Shown here one piece after another: positions 9,871 to 20,517 of a DNA stretch of 64,000 nucleotides. The translations under genes and the position numbers were made by a program. The notes under the pieces are model-generated. The model was given only the letters and a program-made list of their open reading frames with translations. It did no database searches and was not told the origin of the DNA. Position 1 is the first letter of the stretch. Each line of letters begins with the position of its first letter. The DNA is from Paralithodes platypus (lineage: Eukaryota > Arthropoda > Malacostraca > Decapoda > Lithodidae), in assembly GCA_032716605.1 (NCBI GenBank), contig CM064519.1, forward strand, positions 26,572,019 through 26,636,018, in the 5' to 3' direction.

Positions 9871-11160
9871 TTAGTCTTTCCTCTGACGCTGCTAACGTGA
9901 GTGGTCCACCTCATTCTCAAGAACATTTGGGGCAAGTGAGGTGAGTGGGGGCAGGGTCCCCCTCAACCCATTGCGGATCCCATGGCCAAGGTGTAGGGCC
10001 ATAAAGAGTATTAAACCATTGCCCTCATCCGATGCAACTATTTTTAAAATTTAAGATTGATTGACTGAACATTGGCTAAATCCGAGTCAACTTTTTGTTT
10101 CTCATTTTGCGCTTATTTTACTCTGAAAATTTACCAAATCCTAGCCAACTTTTTTTGTACAATAGTAGTTTTTTACTCTGTAAATTGATGAAATCCGAGC
10201 CCCCCCCCCCAATTTTTGGGATTTTGGACTCTGAAAAAATGCCCAAATCCGAGCCAACTTTTGCCGAAACTTGGCTCAGATTTTCATATTTTGATGTTTT
10301 TATACTTTTCTGTATTATAATTTCAGAGTTATTCTCATATTACCCCTATTTTTCCCCCACCCAAAACCCTGCATTCTCAAACTCTCCCCTAGATTGTTGG
10401 GGTATCGGAATTACAATTAGCAATGAAAATGGCAATACAAACTGCTTTCCTCACTTGCTAACAATTGAATACGGTACACCATAATAGCCTAAACCTTTAA
10501 AATAACACAATAACAAATAAAATACCGTACCGGTAGGCCTACATAAAAACACAGTTGTTGTTGTTTTTCAGAATTACCGTACCCTCATATTTTTCAATAT
10601 ACTGTAATAGGCTACCGGAAGTACTATACCGTAACATATAGAAACTGATGCGAGTGCTATTATATAAACCTTAAGAATAAGCTCATATATTTATGCTTCA
10701 ATATGAAGCTAACTACGGTACGGTACGCTCACAAATTTAATCTGATAGCTGTATTTTTTAAAAGAAAACTTTAAGAGGTCCTGAAACTTCTGAGTGGCTG
10801 TACAGGCTAGGCTAGTATGGTACCGGTAATCGGCAACATCTTGGTATACTTTTGCTCAGTTGGTAGGCTACTCGTTGATTCTTGACTCAATCATTAAGAA
10901 TACGTATACAATTGAATTCTTAATTGCAACAAAAACGGTACCGTACACATAAAAAAGTTATTTGGGCTATCTATTTAAATTAGAACACATAACGCTACAA
11001 ACTCGTATTATATGTACAATCTTGTTTACATTCTAAGCGTTCATCGTTTACAGTGTAAGGAATAATAAGGTCGTAACCTGTCCTAGAATACTGTCAGTCT
11101 GTCACTGAGACTACCACTGAGGCTACGGTACCAAATAATGACACACAGCCATAGGGTTTG
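9871..11160. other. Intergenic, dense in TA-CCG-TA-type words
   Basis: No coding signal. It holds a C-run near 10200 within four loose repeats of 'aaatccgagcc', and an unusual density of TACCGTA, TACGGTA, TACCGGTA and TAGGCCTA words. These include the chain TACCGTACCGGTAGGCCTA at 10523-10541 and TACGGTACGGTACG near 10713. Confidence 0.6.
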
Positions 11161-11166
11161 AGTCAC

Positions 11167-11259
11167 ACACACACACACACCCACCCACCCACACACACAC
11201 CCACTAAATTGTAAAATGTGTATTTTCAGCTCATGAGGCTGCCATTCTTTAATAAACCG

Positions 11260-11312
<53 letters not shown>

Positions 11313-11342
11313 ACCCCTCACACACACACCCACCCCACACCC

Positions 11343-11373
<31 letters not shown>

Positions 11374-11457
11374 CCACCCACCCACCCACCCTCACACACA
11401 CACCCACCCCACACCCCTCTCTCACACACACACACACACACACAGACAGACACACAC
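11167..11457 (+). repeat. Compound microsatellite (CA)n, (ATT)n, (CA)n/(CCCA)n
   Basis: A CA/CCCA tract, then about 16 ATT units (11262-11310), then two near-identical CA/CCCA/CCTCTCTCA blocks of about 75 bp. The ORFs here (poly-Ile, poly-Asn, His-Thr) are repeat translations. Confidence 0.95.
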
Positions 11458-11535
11458 ATAGCCTAACTATGCGGATACGGTCACACAGGATGATAACTCA
11501 TAATTTGCATTTAATAATTAACGTAATCTGAACAG

Positions 11536-11763
11536 ATACCGTAATATAGTCTGTTTATTTTCAACTGACAGTAAATGGCAAAGTTACAATCAAGTTTATC
11601 AGTTGTTTTGAGGACTAGTTAAATATGGTGCTAATTATATAAACTTAATGTCTTAATATGATGCATAGACATAGTAGATTCATATTTTTCCATAAAGTAT
11701 CGATAAATCAGTAGCTAAGGGATTCAATTTACCTTCAGTTGAAATAAACCCGACTATAGTAGG
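11536..11763 (+). mobile_element. Family H inverted-repeat element
   Basis: The left end TATAGTCTGTTTATTTTCAA..GACAGTAAAT mirrors the right end ATTTACCTTCAGTTGAAATAAAC..ACTATAG. It is about 228 bp and non-coding. The body shares AAGGGATTCAATTTACC-like text with the copies near 12712, 24847, 33902 and 34497. Ends in or beside TA suggest a TA-targeting element, but I cannot fix the exact terminus. Confidence 0.6.
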
Positions 11764-11937
11764 CTACTGCATAAAATTCAATACGATTACCATTTCATAA
11801 ACAAAGACAATACGAACATAAATAATGGCCTAATTGCAGAAAACGGAGCATGAAAGCGATTGGGATGATTTACTTGGCTCTCACAACAATTACCGGTACC
11901 TCGTGAAAACCGTGACTCTTAAATTATGGGGAGATGG

Positions 11938-12425
11938 GCCGTATTTCTGGTCCCCCTTCTTCCTCGTGTTTAGCCCCATTTGTTTTGAGATTATAAGACG
12001 TTCGGCCCATTAGTTTGTAGATTTTAAGACCTTTCACCCCATTTCGTTGTCAATTTTTAGATCTTTCGTGTCATTTAGGTGTCGATTTTATCCGGACGAG
12101 CGATAGCGAACCTGTAATTTAAGAGGAAGGCCGGGACATTTTTCGGTTCAATATTATTTTAATACCACGATTTTTTGATATATTTGAAGATACATATGGA
12201 ATCTATATGCTCTGAAGATCATATTGATTAATTCTTTATTTACCTTTCAGTACAAACCCCAAAACTTAGGCAAAGGTTGTGGCAGATGCCTTGCAGATAC
12301 AAAGAACCGGCCTTCGGTAGATACATATTTCTACCGAACAATGTATAAATATATCTCGATGGGGGGTCTTGGGGGTATATTTTGAGCTTGGTGGAAGTCT
12401 TGGGAAGAAACTAAAGAAAATAATA
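11938..12425 (+). mobile_element. TTAA-A family element split by repeat C
   Basis: The first half (11938-12145) has GGGGAGATGGGCC, three 31-32 bp units and the GAGCGATAGCGAACC motif. The second half (12296-12425) resumes with CCGGCCTTCGG, TTTCTACCGAA and the GGTCTTGGGGG segment. Between them lies an insert (12146-12295) that includes dispersed repeat C. Confidence 0.65.
12147..12226 (+). repeat. Dispersed repeat C, copy 2
   Basis: Inserted within a TTAA-A element and homologous to 8001-8083. At 12206-12207 it has plain TA where the first copy carries TAGGCCTA. Confidence 0.6.
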
Positions 12426-12711
12426 CATGTATAAATCCATACAAACCTGCCACTAACTCCCTCATGACCGGGGCTGGAACTACTAATACTAGGCTATACC
12501 CTCTTCATTATAGGTACCGTAGGCCAAACAAACGTTAATGGGGGATGGGATTTTTATTTGATAATAGGGCAAGGTTTTTTGTTTGTAAAGTTTATATTGT
12601 GCTCGGTTAGATTAGGTTCCAATTGTATTTTACTTGATAGCTTGGCACAGCTTTTACATAATACTTTTTCTTATAATATAGCACATTAGGTTTGGTTCTA
12701 ATACAATGATA

Positions 12712-12938
12712 CAGTTACAATCTGTTTCATTTCAACTGACGGTATATTGCATCCCTTAGCAACTGATTTCTCGATACTTAACGAAACAATATGAAACTAT
12801 GTCATGGTACCATCATTATTTAAATTTGTCATAATTGACATCATATTTCGCTACAAAATCTTCATATTAGCGACGTAAACGAGATGAGAACATGCCAATT
12901 TAACGTCAGCTGAAATGAAACCAAATATAGTTTCTGTT
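12712..12938 (+). mobile_element. Family H inverted-repeat element
   Basis: Left end TCTGTTTCATTTCAACTGAC, right end GTCAGCTGAAATGAAACCAAA: a clear imperfect inverted repeat. The body has the family words CCCTTAGCAACTGATTTCTCG and ATACTTAACGAAACAATATG. A partial related copy follows at about 12985-13085. Confidence 0.65.
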
Positions 12939-13094
12939 ATGAAATGTTATGACACCGGTATTCTAGCACGGTTATAAACCTTTAGTTAGTTTTACTTCAG
13001 CTCACAGTAAATTATATCCCTTAGCAACTTATTTCTCGCCAATTAATTGAAAAGTACGAAACTACTGTCTGTGCCACGTTTGCATAATTCCAGT

Positions 13095-13400
13095 AGGGGA
13101 GACTAGGCTAGACACCAATCGAGCTAGGCAATACCCAGAGGAGGCCTCATAGGCATTTAATAATGAGTTATAGTACTGGGAACTCCTGTTTAATTTGTCT
13201 GGCCTCCTTCAATGTTTGTTTGTGTCTCACATACCGTGACAGAATTATCCTCCTATTAATTTCACTACACTAAACAAGCACACCCCACTTCTTGCCAATA
13301 AACTAATTATTGAATATGATCACCAACCGCCCTAGATTTGCATCTTTCACTTTTTCAATTTAGGGGGAAGACACTTGTTGCAAGCAGCTTTGCCTTTTGT
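13095..13400 (+). repeat. Dispersed repeat F, copy 2
   Basis: Homologous to 3205-3500, same orientation, with small indels throughout. The boundaries are approximate. Confidence 0.5.
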
Positions 13401-13766
13401 TCCCTCACATAGACAACATCAGAAAATTGGCAGAACATCTTGGTAATAGTTGAGTACCGGTACTACTGAGTAGTAGCCTCAACAAGAAGGTGACGAGGCA
13501 ATTTTCCGTCAGATGGAAAAAACAAACTAATCGTTGGATATATTTTTGCACGACAGTAGGAAAGATTAGGATAATTCCAGTTACCGGTACCGTAGCTTAA
13601 ATTTTTCTTATATTGTATAAGACATAATACTAGCCTTAGCATGGATATTTGATCCTTTGCTACCCGGTACTTGAATTTAGGATCCATGTTGAAGGTTAGG
13701 CCTATGTTTTGTTTATTGTGGTACTAAGTTAATTTGATAATCGCATTTGTATCAAAGTGCTATTAA

Positions 13767-13996
13767 TCTATAGTGTGTTTTCCCAGCTCACAGTGAATTA
13801 CCATATTACCTTCTTCATTAGTCAACCATTATGAAGATTTTATAACCATTTATGTTATGAAATCTTGGATATAATGTACCGTACCGTAATGAAGAGACAC
13901 CGCATTTTCTCTTTCTTTTAATTATTGAACACAATTAAAATGAATTGATAAAGAGAATCAATTTATTGCCAGCTGAAACAAAAACTACTATAGGTT
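13767..13996 (+). mobile_element. Family H inverted-repeat element, diverged
   Basis: TAGTGTGTTTTCCCAGCTCA at the left is mirrored by GCCAGCTGAAACAAAAACTA at the right. The body has diverged and carries TACCGTACCGTA at 13877-13888. Confidence 0.45.
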
Positions 13997-14334
13997 ATAA
14001 CAGGAAGCCAAACCGTCCAGTGGTAGAGTCAACATTTCACCCGCTGTATCCCACACATATTTCAGGCCAACCGCCACGCATTTCCTAAATTCCTTTCCCC
14101 AAAAATGAAAATCTGACTTCATGGAGAGTTGAGTACAATAACTAAATCTGTCAGGGGTTTGGGGGGTCGTGAGTGGAAGGAGTGTCAGGTAGCAGAGGAA
14201 AAGGGGAAGGGCTGGTCAAAAATATGAGAGAATTGGAATGGCTGTGCAGGAATGGTTGAAGGGAGGAGAGGAGAGGGACTGGTGCTGATGTATGGAACCC
14301 TTTGTAGTGTACAGGTCATATTTAGGGGGCCCAC

Positions 14335-14688
14335 CTCTTTTTTGTTTGTTTTTCTCTCTTCCCCTCTCTCTGAGTTGTATCCATTCGGCCTCATTCAGCC
14401 TACTGTTTTAAGATGTTTTTCCCCATCCAGGAGTCGATTTTTTCCTGGCAGCGAGCCAGCATAGGCCTATTTAAAAAAATGTTCTTGACAGCAGGCTTGA
14501 TTTGTAAATTTTTCGATAGAAAAATGTCTCCGGTTAATCCGAATTTCCCCATGCTAGCTATCGCTCGCCAGGAAAAAATCGACACCTGGATGTGGATAAA
14601 CGTCTTAAAACAGTAGGCTGAATGGAGCCGAATGGATACAAGCCAGAGAAAGAGAAAAGTAGAGAAAAAAAAGCAGGTGACCCCCCCC
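14335..14688 (+). mobile_element. Family D foldback element, copy 1
   Basis: Long inverted arms: TGTATCCATTCGGCCTCATT..TACTGTTTTAAGA on the left and its near-complement AAACAGTAGGCTGAATGG..CGAATGGATACA on the right. The loop has TTTTTCGATAGAAAAA and the CTATCGCTCGCCAGG motif of family TTAA-A. The ends are G/C runs (GGGGGCCCACCT, AGGTGACCCCCCCC). It would fold into a hairpin with arms of roughly 100 bp. Confidence 0.7.
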
Positions 14689-14796
14689 ATAACAGTTTAG
14701 GCGCTTACAGTAATTGCGTTCACACCTTCACAATTATTATGCTCCTTCCAACAACCAACTCTACTCCTAAAATCGATTAATGAAATTTACAAACAC

Positions 14797-14872
14797 ATGT
14801 GGCAGTCCGTGGATTCGAACCCAGGACGCTCACACCAAAAATCAACACCTTATGCATCGCACCACGAAGACA
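14797..14872 (-). repeat. tRNA-derived sequence (SINE or tRNA pseudogene)
   Basis: On the minus strand GGGTTCGAATCC is a perfect pol III B box. It is preceded by TGGTGTGAGCGTCCT and a rough A-box-like GTGGTGCGATGCATAAGG about 40 bases upstream. The acceptor and T stems do not pair well, so this is not a working tRNA. It fits a decayed tRNA-derived SINE head. Confidence 0.45.
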
Positions 14873-15639
14873 GTTTTATTAGACTCTCAAACAATTTCAA
14901 ATCATTTACATTTGATTACAGGTAGGCCTACACTACCTTTTTATCGTTTTATTATAATACAGCCACTATCTGACGATCAATTAATCCGGCATTAGGGATA
15001 TGGAGAGACAGCAGTAGAATGGCGTAAGAGAATGTGAGCTTGATATTGGTGCAGGTAATGGTGAAGGGAGAAGTGGGGAGTGGTCAGTTGGTGATAATGT
15101 GGGAACCAGGAGGGACCCATTGAGTGGACGGAGATTGAGGGATGGATTCACAAAGGTTGTTCGGTAAAGTATAGTAGTTTTCTATGGTTGCAATTCTATA
15201 GGCCTAGCTGCGTAGTTCACATCTCCACAGTTAAACCAAAAGGCACCTATAGACTTCAAACTATTTAATACAGATTATAATCGGTTCAGACTCAAAATTA
15301 CAAGAGACCTTAATTGCCCCCTTCCTATCCTTGAAAAGGATCAGTGCCTCCCAGGCATATGACTGGCTGATTAAGATATGTTCATTGTGAGTTTTTATCC
15401 TTTACAAAATGTAATTACAAGCAATTTTGTCAAATATTATCCGAACTCAGTCGAAAAAAATGACATATTTAACCCAATATCAACATTTGATATTGGGGCT
15501 TTATGATATCTAATTTGATTAGATATAAAGTGAAAATCAATCGATTAGGATACCAGTATTATATCAAACTCCAATGTGAGTAAGTAACGGGATTGGCTCC
15601 GTGTCTTATCCAGTCACAAGCTTTGAGAAGTTTAAAAGA
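14873..15639. other. Intergenic, no gene seen
   Basis: AT-rich unique-looking sequence with a purine-rich patch near 15000-15150. Nothing recognisable on either strand. Confidence 0.5.
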
Positions 15640-15872
15640 CATCCCCAAGATCCCCCTATTAGATAAATTTGTACATTTTCGGTAGAAAAATATTCCGGCT
15701 GAAGGCGGGTTCCTTCAAAATGTCAGGCTCACTATCGCTCGCCAGGAAAGAATATTAACAAAGAAATGGGGTGAAATGTCTTAAAATCGCCAATCCAATG
15801 GGCCGAACGTCTTAAAATCTGAAAAGTAATGGGGCTAAACATGGGGTAGAAGGGCTAGGAAAACCAAGCAAT
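15640..15872 (-). mobile_element. TTAA-A family element, partial
   Basis: Reverse-oriented: AAGATCCCCC, TTTTCGGTAGAAAAAT, CCGGCTGAAGGCGGG hairpin remnant, CTATCGCTCGCCAGG, then two 31-32 bp units and GGGGCTAAACATGGGG. The termini are lost. Confidence 0.65.
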
Positions 15873-16102
15873 TGCCGACTTGCGAGTTTCGTTCTATAAA
15901 GAAGTTGGAGCTGTAGACAACGCTATTTAACTTACTTTACAGCTAAAATACAGTCTTAGTACATATGTAAATACATCAAACCCAATTCAACATACGATTT
16001 ATCCATCAGAAACGTACATTATTCTTGCATTTCTGTTTTTTATCGATGTTCACGGCTCCAACTTTCTTATAGCCTGAAACTCGCAAGTGGTCAATTGTTT
16101 CC
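15866..16102. mobile_element. Small foldback element with about 50-bp arms
   Basis: The left arm (about 15869-15921: GACTTGCGAGTTTC, AAGTTGGAGCTGT) is mirrored by the right arm (about 16046-16100: GGCTCCAACTTTCTTATA, GAAACTCGCAAG). The spacer is about 125 bp, AT-rich and non-coding. The minus-strand ORF at 16006-16227 simply runs through the right arm. Confidence 0.5.
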
Positions 16103-16394
16103 CCTCGCAGTACCTGATAACTACCGAATGAATATTGTGAGGACAAATGGTTATTTACACAGTAGGCTGCACGGATTACCATTCCCATTGCTAACGGTAA
16201 CGTATTTTCCCCAATGATTTCGTTCATTACCGGCGCTGCGAAGGGAAAGAGTGGCTTAAAAGAATAAAAGTGTATTAATCTCCGTAATTATAGTCAGGAA
16301 AGGCGAACTTAATTTTGTAGCAGACTTTAACCCCCCCACCCCCCCACACACCCACCCATATGAGTTGAATATGGCAAATAATATACCGGTATCA

Positions 16395-16670
16395 CCTTTT
16401 AGGGAATCCCTTCCGTCTTGGCGCATATCCTATCCACCCACCAAATTTCATGAACATCGGTTCCTAAGTTTTTGAGCTGTCTACGCTGGCGGAGGTATAT
16501 GCTTTGCCGATAACCTCCTAAATGGAATAACTTCTCCCTTGGTGCATAGCCTATCCACTCGCCAAATTTCGTTAAAATTTGGTCATAACTTGTGAGATCT
16601 TCTATAGACAAACATACAAAAAAAAAACAGACAAACACACAGAGCTTCGTTGGCGGAGGTACCGGTAATT
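16395..16670 (+). repeat. Retroposon 3' tail fragment with internal duplication
   Basis: Two related units: GGCGCATATCCTATCC..CCAAATTTCATGAACATCGG and GGTGCATAGCCTATCC..CCAAATTTCGTTAAAATTTGG. Then follow an ACAGACAAACACACAG tail and TTGGCGGAGGTA. The 'CCAAATTTCATGAA..GACAAAC..GGCGGAGGTA' layout is what I associate with the tail of a widespread animal LINE or SINE family. The class is uncertain. Confidence 0.45.
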
Positions 16671-17063
16671 AAAAACAAACCTCATACCAAGAAGCATAAA
16701 TTATAATGAAATTGCCAGGCTTCAAATTAGAGACAGACCCCATCATATCCAATCTCGCATATGCTATTCCAATATTGTGTATGTATAAATCATTGGTCGC
16801 TAATTAATGCCTGGGTGTAGGGAGAGAGGGAGAGAGAGAGAGACTAATGACAAGGGAAAGGTTGAAGGGGAGAGAGAGGCGTGAGTGTGTTAGGGGGGGA
16901 CAGTGGTAGACAGATGTATGTAGCGGGGGCGAGGGGTGGGTTCTCTTGCCCTTTATTTCACCCACTACTAATGTTATGCTAAATGTTAGATCATTTTACT
17001 TGGATGTTTGAAAGCCTTCTGATAACACTGCAGTAAATACTTAAACTATTTAATTTACCGTAA

Positions 17064-17385
17064 GGGAAGTATTTTTGTTTGCCCCTCCCTCCCCCCTTTA
17101 GACCTCCACCAAACTTTACATAGGAAATACCTCCCAATAGATAAAGTTGTACAATTTTCGATAGCAAAATATCAAAGCCAAAGGCCGGTTCCTCCCGAAT
17201 TGCCTTATTAGTATCGCTCGCTAGGAAATATAATCGACATATAAATAGCACGAAAGGTCCTTAAATTGACAAATAAATGAGGCGTTAGGTCTTAAAATAG
17301 CCAACACAATAGGCCGAATGTCTTTAAATTTCAAAACTAATGGGGCTAAGCATGAGGGAGAAGGGGGTCCAGAAAAAAAAACACC
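17064..17385 (-). mobile_element. TTAA-A family element, host of the Harbinger insertion
   Basis: Reverse copy with TTTCGATAGCAAAAT, the GCCAAAGGCCGG hairpin remnant, TATCGCTCGCTAGG, three 31-32 bp units and GGGGCTAAGCATGAGGGAG. Its right end stops at the TTA where the PIF/Harbinger element begins. Confidence 0.65.
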
Positions 17386-17607
17386 TTAGGCTGCGTTTAC
17401 ACCAAGCGAATCGAATCAATTCAATTCATGAAGAATCAACACGATTCATGAATCGTGTTGATTCGCCACACTAGTTTCAATGTAACCGTTTACACCAGGC
17501 GAATCGAGTCAATTCAAATCATGCCGATTCATGGCGATTCAGAGTCAATGATTGGTTTGGACCCATTTTTTCATCAGTCAAGGAGAGTCAGCCGAGGAGT
17601 AAGCACC

Positions 17608-17757
17608 ATGCTAGTGGACGTCCTCATCAATTTAGTACGAGAACGACGTGCTATATATGATCCTAGTGATCCTGTGCACCGAGATCGTGATGCCATTGCT
17701 GCTTTATGGAAGGAGATTGCTACAGGGAGGAGGAGGGTGTTACATAAAATACCATAG
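17608..17757 (+). pseudogene. Harbinger MADF/Myb-like DNA-binding protein, N-terminal piece
   Basis: From ATG at 17608 the frame reads MLVDVLINLVRERRAIYDP then DRDAIAALWKEIA. This is the start of a MADF-type domain (acidic/hydrophobic helix, 'LYD' turn, W in helix 2). PIF/Harbinger elements normally encode such a DNA-binding partner beside the transposase. Only about 40 residues remain before low-complexity and the inverted duplication. The frame is also open upstream to 17455, but that lies in the terminal repeat. Confidence 0.6.
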
Positions 17758-18118
17758 GCTACATCTATATAAAGCAATGTTATTATGTCACATGTGTATG
17801 GGTTTGCAGCACAAGGCACATGTGAACAATGAACACCCTGAACGTAGGTATAAAGGCACATTATTGTAGAGAATATACGAAAATAATGTCAAGGGAGGGA
17901 GATATCCCGCGTGTGGCACGGTCTTTAAACGAGTTTGAATTCCTTGGCCTCCCTCATCATTATTTCCGTATATTCTTTACAATAATCTTCTTAACACCTA
18001 CGTTCAGGGTGCTCATTGTTCACATGTGCCTTGTACTGCAAACCTATACACATGTGACATAACAACATTGCTTTATATGGAAGCTATATGGTGTATTATC
18101 TAACATCCTCCTCTGTCC
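17722..18118. repeat. Inverted duplication inside the Harbinger element
   Basis: Left arm about 17722-17903, right arm about 17948-18118. Examples: ATAAAGCAATGTTATTATG versus CATAACAACATTGCTTTAT; GAACACCCTGAACGTAGG versus CCTACGTTCAGGGTGCTC. The arms start within the exon end, so element sequence itself was copied in inverted orientation. The spacer is about 45 bp. Confidence 0.75.
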
Positions 18119-18414
18119 TCCCCTTACCCGCCACTGTTTCGTTCCATACGCTCGGGCGGCTAGGCCAAAACCATATATTTCATCAGCTGACTGCTAATAC
18201 TTGTGTAACATTTAGGTTTGTGTTTACTAAAAAGGTAAATACAATTTATTTTACTGTTTTACACTGAAGTCTGTTGTTTTTAGCATCATTGTATATTATT
18301 TAGCTATTCGCTACAAGAAAGCACTAACTCGAACAAGTTGTAAGACAGTTGTCAAACGGGAATTTCTTTTCTCCCGTGACTTCGAGTATAGTAGACATTT
18401 TTTAATGACTACAC

Positions 18415-18823
18415 TTACCTTAGGAAAATGGCCAGCCTTTCTTCAGGTCGAATTGCAAGTCGGTAATTGGTATTCTGCTTCCTAATGGAGGACTCAATCA
18501 ACTCCACCAACATCTTAAATTGTTCTGTGGTTATCCTAAGGAAATCATAAAACTTCTCCGGATTATTGAGCAAATCTGGGAACAAAATAATAATGTCCAA
18601 AGCTCCCAAATTCAGGTCTTCTAGAATTAATTTCATGCACCCATATTCGTTGCCGACGCCTACGCCTACGCTGCCTCAGCCACAGCAACACTGCTATTTC
18701 TGCAACAGCCAATACGTCCATACTCCTCGAAGGCTGCCTTGGTACTGAATGATGAGTGTTGATCAGACTCAGTCGGTTGGAACTATGCTGATTCATAATG
18801 ATTCGAGTCAAATAATTCTTCAT
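18415..18823 (-). pseudogene. Harbinger transposase, N-terminal fragment, frameshifted
   Basis: A basic stretch (RQRRRRRRQRIWVHEINSRR) leads to PEFGSF. After a frameshift near 18590 come LFPDLLNNPEKFYDFLRIT, FKMLVELIESSI and KQNTNYRLAIRPEERLAIFLR. The order 'WVHxIN - F/LFP - KF..F.R - I.K.DTN.R.AI...ERLA..LR' is diagnostic of the PIF/Harbinger transposase N-terminal region. The DDE catalytic part is missing. The frame breaks at the exon end near 18415, possibly an old splice donor. Confidence 0.8.
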
Positions 18824-18865
18824 GAATTTAATCGATTCGATTCGCTTGGTGTAAACGCAGCCTTA

Positions 18866-19140
18866 AAGTTATAAACCAATTCCCTAGAACATTCCGTGCA
18901 ACTCCTTCCCCCGCACACTGCCACTGCTTCAGCTGTACGTAACTCGCAGGGGTCGGGAGTACAGTCACTCATAACAATTCTTGGACACTATGTTGTTCTG
19001 TATGCTATTATAACTATCTGGATTGACTTTTGCAGGGAACTTGCTTTTCAATAACTAGTCTATAGCCTATAGGCCCTATGGTAGTTTTGTAGTTGATGTA
19101 TAGACAATTTTAATCCTTAGTTCGTTTCCAGAGATATACT
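18866..19140. other. Intergenic, no gene seen
   Basis: Short AT-rich interval with TATAGCCTATAGGCCCTA near 19061. Nothing coding. Confidence 0.5.
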
Positions 19141-19142
19141 TC

Positions 19143-19292
19143 CAAGACAAACTGGATGTCTTATAGACAAACTGTATGCCAAAAAGACAGACTGGATGCC
19201 AAAATGACAGACTGGGTGCTAAAAGACAAACTGGATGCCAAAAAGACAGACTGGGTTCTAAAAAGACAGACGGGGGGCTAAAAAGACAGAAT
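19143..19292 (+). repeat. 20-bp minisatellite, about seven copies
   Basis: Imperfect units of the form AAAAGACAGACTGGATGCC, 19-21 bp each. The ORFs across it on both strands (repeated LSFWHPVCLL or RQTGCQKD) are repeat translations. Confidence 0.85.
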
Positions 19293-19439
19293 TTCCGCGC
19301 CCCGACTGACACCTGCATAACTAAATCAAACGTCCAGATAATTTTTTGTGAAGGGTACATTTCGCGGTTGAGATGTGGCTAAAAACTGACGAGGGAGATA
19401 GAGACTTTTCCGAGAGGGATCTCTTTACTTCTCTGTTTC

Positions 19440-19650
19440 GCTCCATTAGTTTGGTGATTTATTAGACGCTTCACCCCATTCAGGTGTCGATTTTTCTGTG
19501 GGCAAGCGATAGCAAGCCTGTAACTGAAATCAGCCATCTGCTGGGACATATTTCTATCGATAAATTTGCAAATTTATTTTTTAGGGGGTTTGGGTGGGCA
19601 TTTATCAGTGTGAAGGAAGTCTGGAGACGTGTTTTTGTTAAGAGACAGAC
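19440..19650 (+). mobile_element. TTAA-B family element, partial
   Basis: Carries CTCCATTAGTTTGGTGATTT, CCCCATTCAGGTGTCGA, GCGATAGCAAGCCTG and TTTCTATCGATAAATTTG, then a GGGTTTGGGTGGGCATTT segment peculiar to this branch. Related copies lie at 22795, 25055, 44515 and 55440. Confidence 0.6.
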
Positions 19651-19849
19651 GTGGTGAAATGTTTTGTGGTGGTCTGCCTACAACACAACTACGGTACGGT
19701 ATATTCACCCACACTAGTAACTTGTATAACACTATCTGGTCCGATGATCCCACTTCTTGGAGGTTATTATATTTGGTTTAATTATTAGTGAGGATGTTGC
19801 TTGCTTTTGCCATTTTTGAGCAGTGTATTTTAGTGTGTCCTCTCGGCTA

Positions 19850-20010
19850 ACAATAAACGCCTTCCCAGACTTCCATCAAACTAAAACAAATGTCTAGTCA
19901 CTCTAGCCCGACCCCCTTCAAGATAATTTTTTACATTTTTCAATAGAAAAATACCTCGGCCAAAGGCCGATTTCTTCTAAGTTACAGGCTCGCTATTTGC
20001 TAAAAAATTT
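19850..20010 (-). mobile_element. TTAA-B family fragment
   Basis: Reverse copy: CCTTCCCAGACTTCCATCAAA, CCCCCTTCAAGATAA, TTTTTCAATAGAAAAAT, GGCCAAAGGCC hairpin and CAGGCTCGCTAT. It points toward the copy at 19440; the two may be halves of one rearranged element. Confidence 0.55.
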
Positions 20011-20513
20011 CAAAAGTATCAATAATAATTAACACAATATCCTAAGAACCCACGAGAGGTTGGTTCAGATAGTGTTAACATTTGCGATACTAACTAATAA
20101 TATTTGTCGTTCGATTAATAATATTATTGACGATTGTTTATATCAAGATCATAAGTTGGACATAGTTCTGCCGGAGCTATATGTGAAGTTCTTTATAGGT
20201 ATTATTTAAATTAATTTTGTACTGCAATATAAAGAGTTTTCTAGGAGATGCAAAAAATACAAACTATTACCGGGTATTCCTAAGCTTGTTTCAAAATGCA
20301 GAATATATATTTATCTATAAGGAGACAATTGAACAATATCAGAGTTAGTGTAAAAGTATAACAAAAACATATAAAAAAAGTAAAATCTAAGAAACTCGAT
20401 GTGAAGTAAGGGATTTCCCATAGCAATCAGAAAAGTGGCCTGGAAAAGAATAATGTCAATTATATACAAAGCTGTCTGTCCACTCCCTCCGCCTTCCATA
20501 GTAAATCTGTAGG
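20011..20513. other. Intergenic, no gene seen
   Basis: AT-rich sequence without repeats I can name. A 62-codon minus-strand frame (20311-20499) is hydrophobic but lacks a clear start context and is probably chance. Confidence 0.5.
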
Positions 20514-20517
20514 GTAA

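Larger units (their letters stand above)
17389..18862. mobile_element. PIF/Harbinger DNA transposon, internally rearranged
   Basis: A 1474-bp element with terminal repeats GGCTGCGTTTACACCAAGCG and its exact complement, flanked by TTA (17386-17388 and 18863-18865), the 3-bp target duplication typical of PIF/Harbinger. The subterminal sequence is rich in inverted GAATCGATTC-type words. It holds a MADF-like exon on + and a transposase N-terminus on -, arranged so that each points inward. The DDE catalytic domain is absent; the middle is an inverted duplication. It is therefore non-autonomous, though its ends look good enough to be mobilised. Confidence 0.88.

Noticed and set aside
14797..14872. 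Functional tRNA gene on the minus strand
   Set aside because: The B box is perfect but the acceptor and T stems do not pair; more likely a tRNA-derived repeat.
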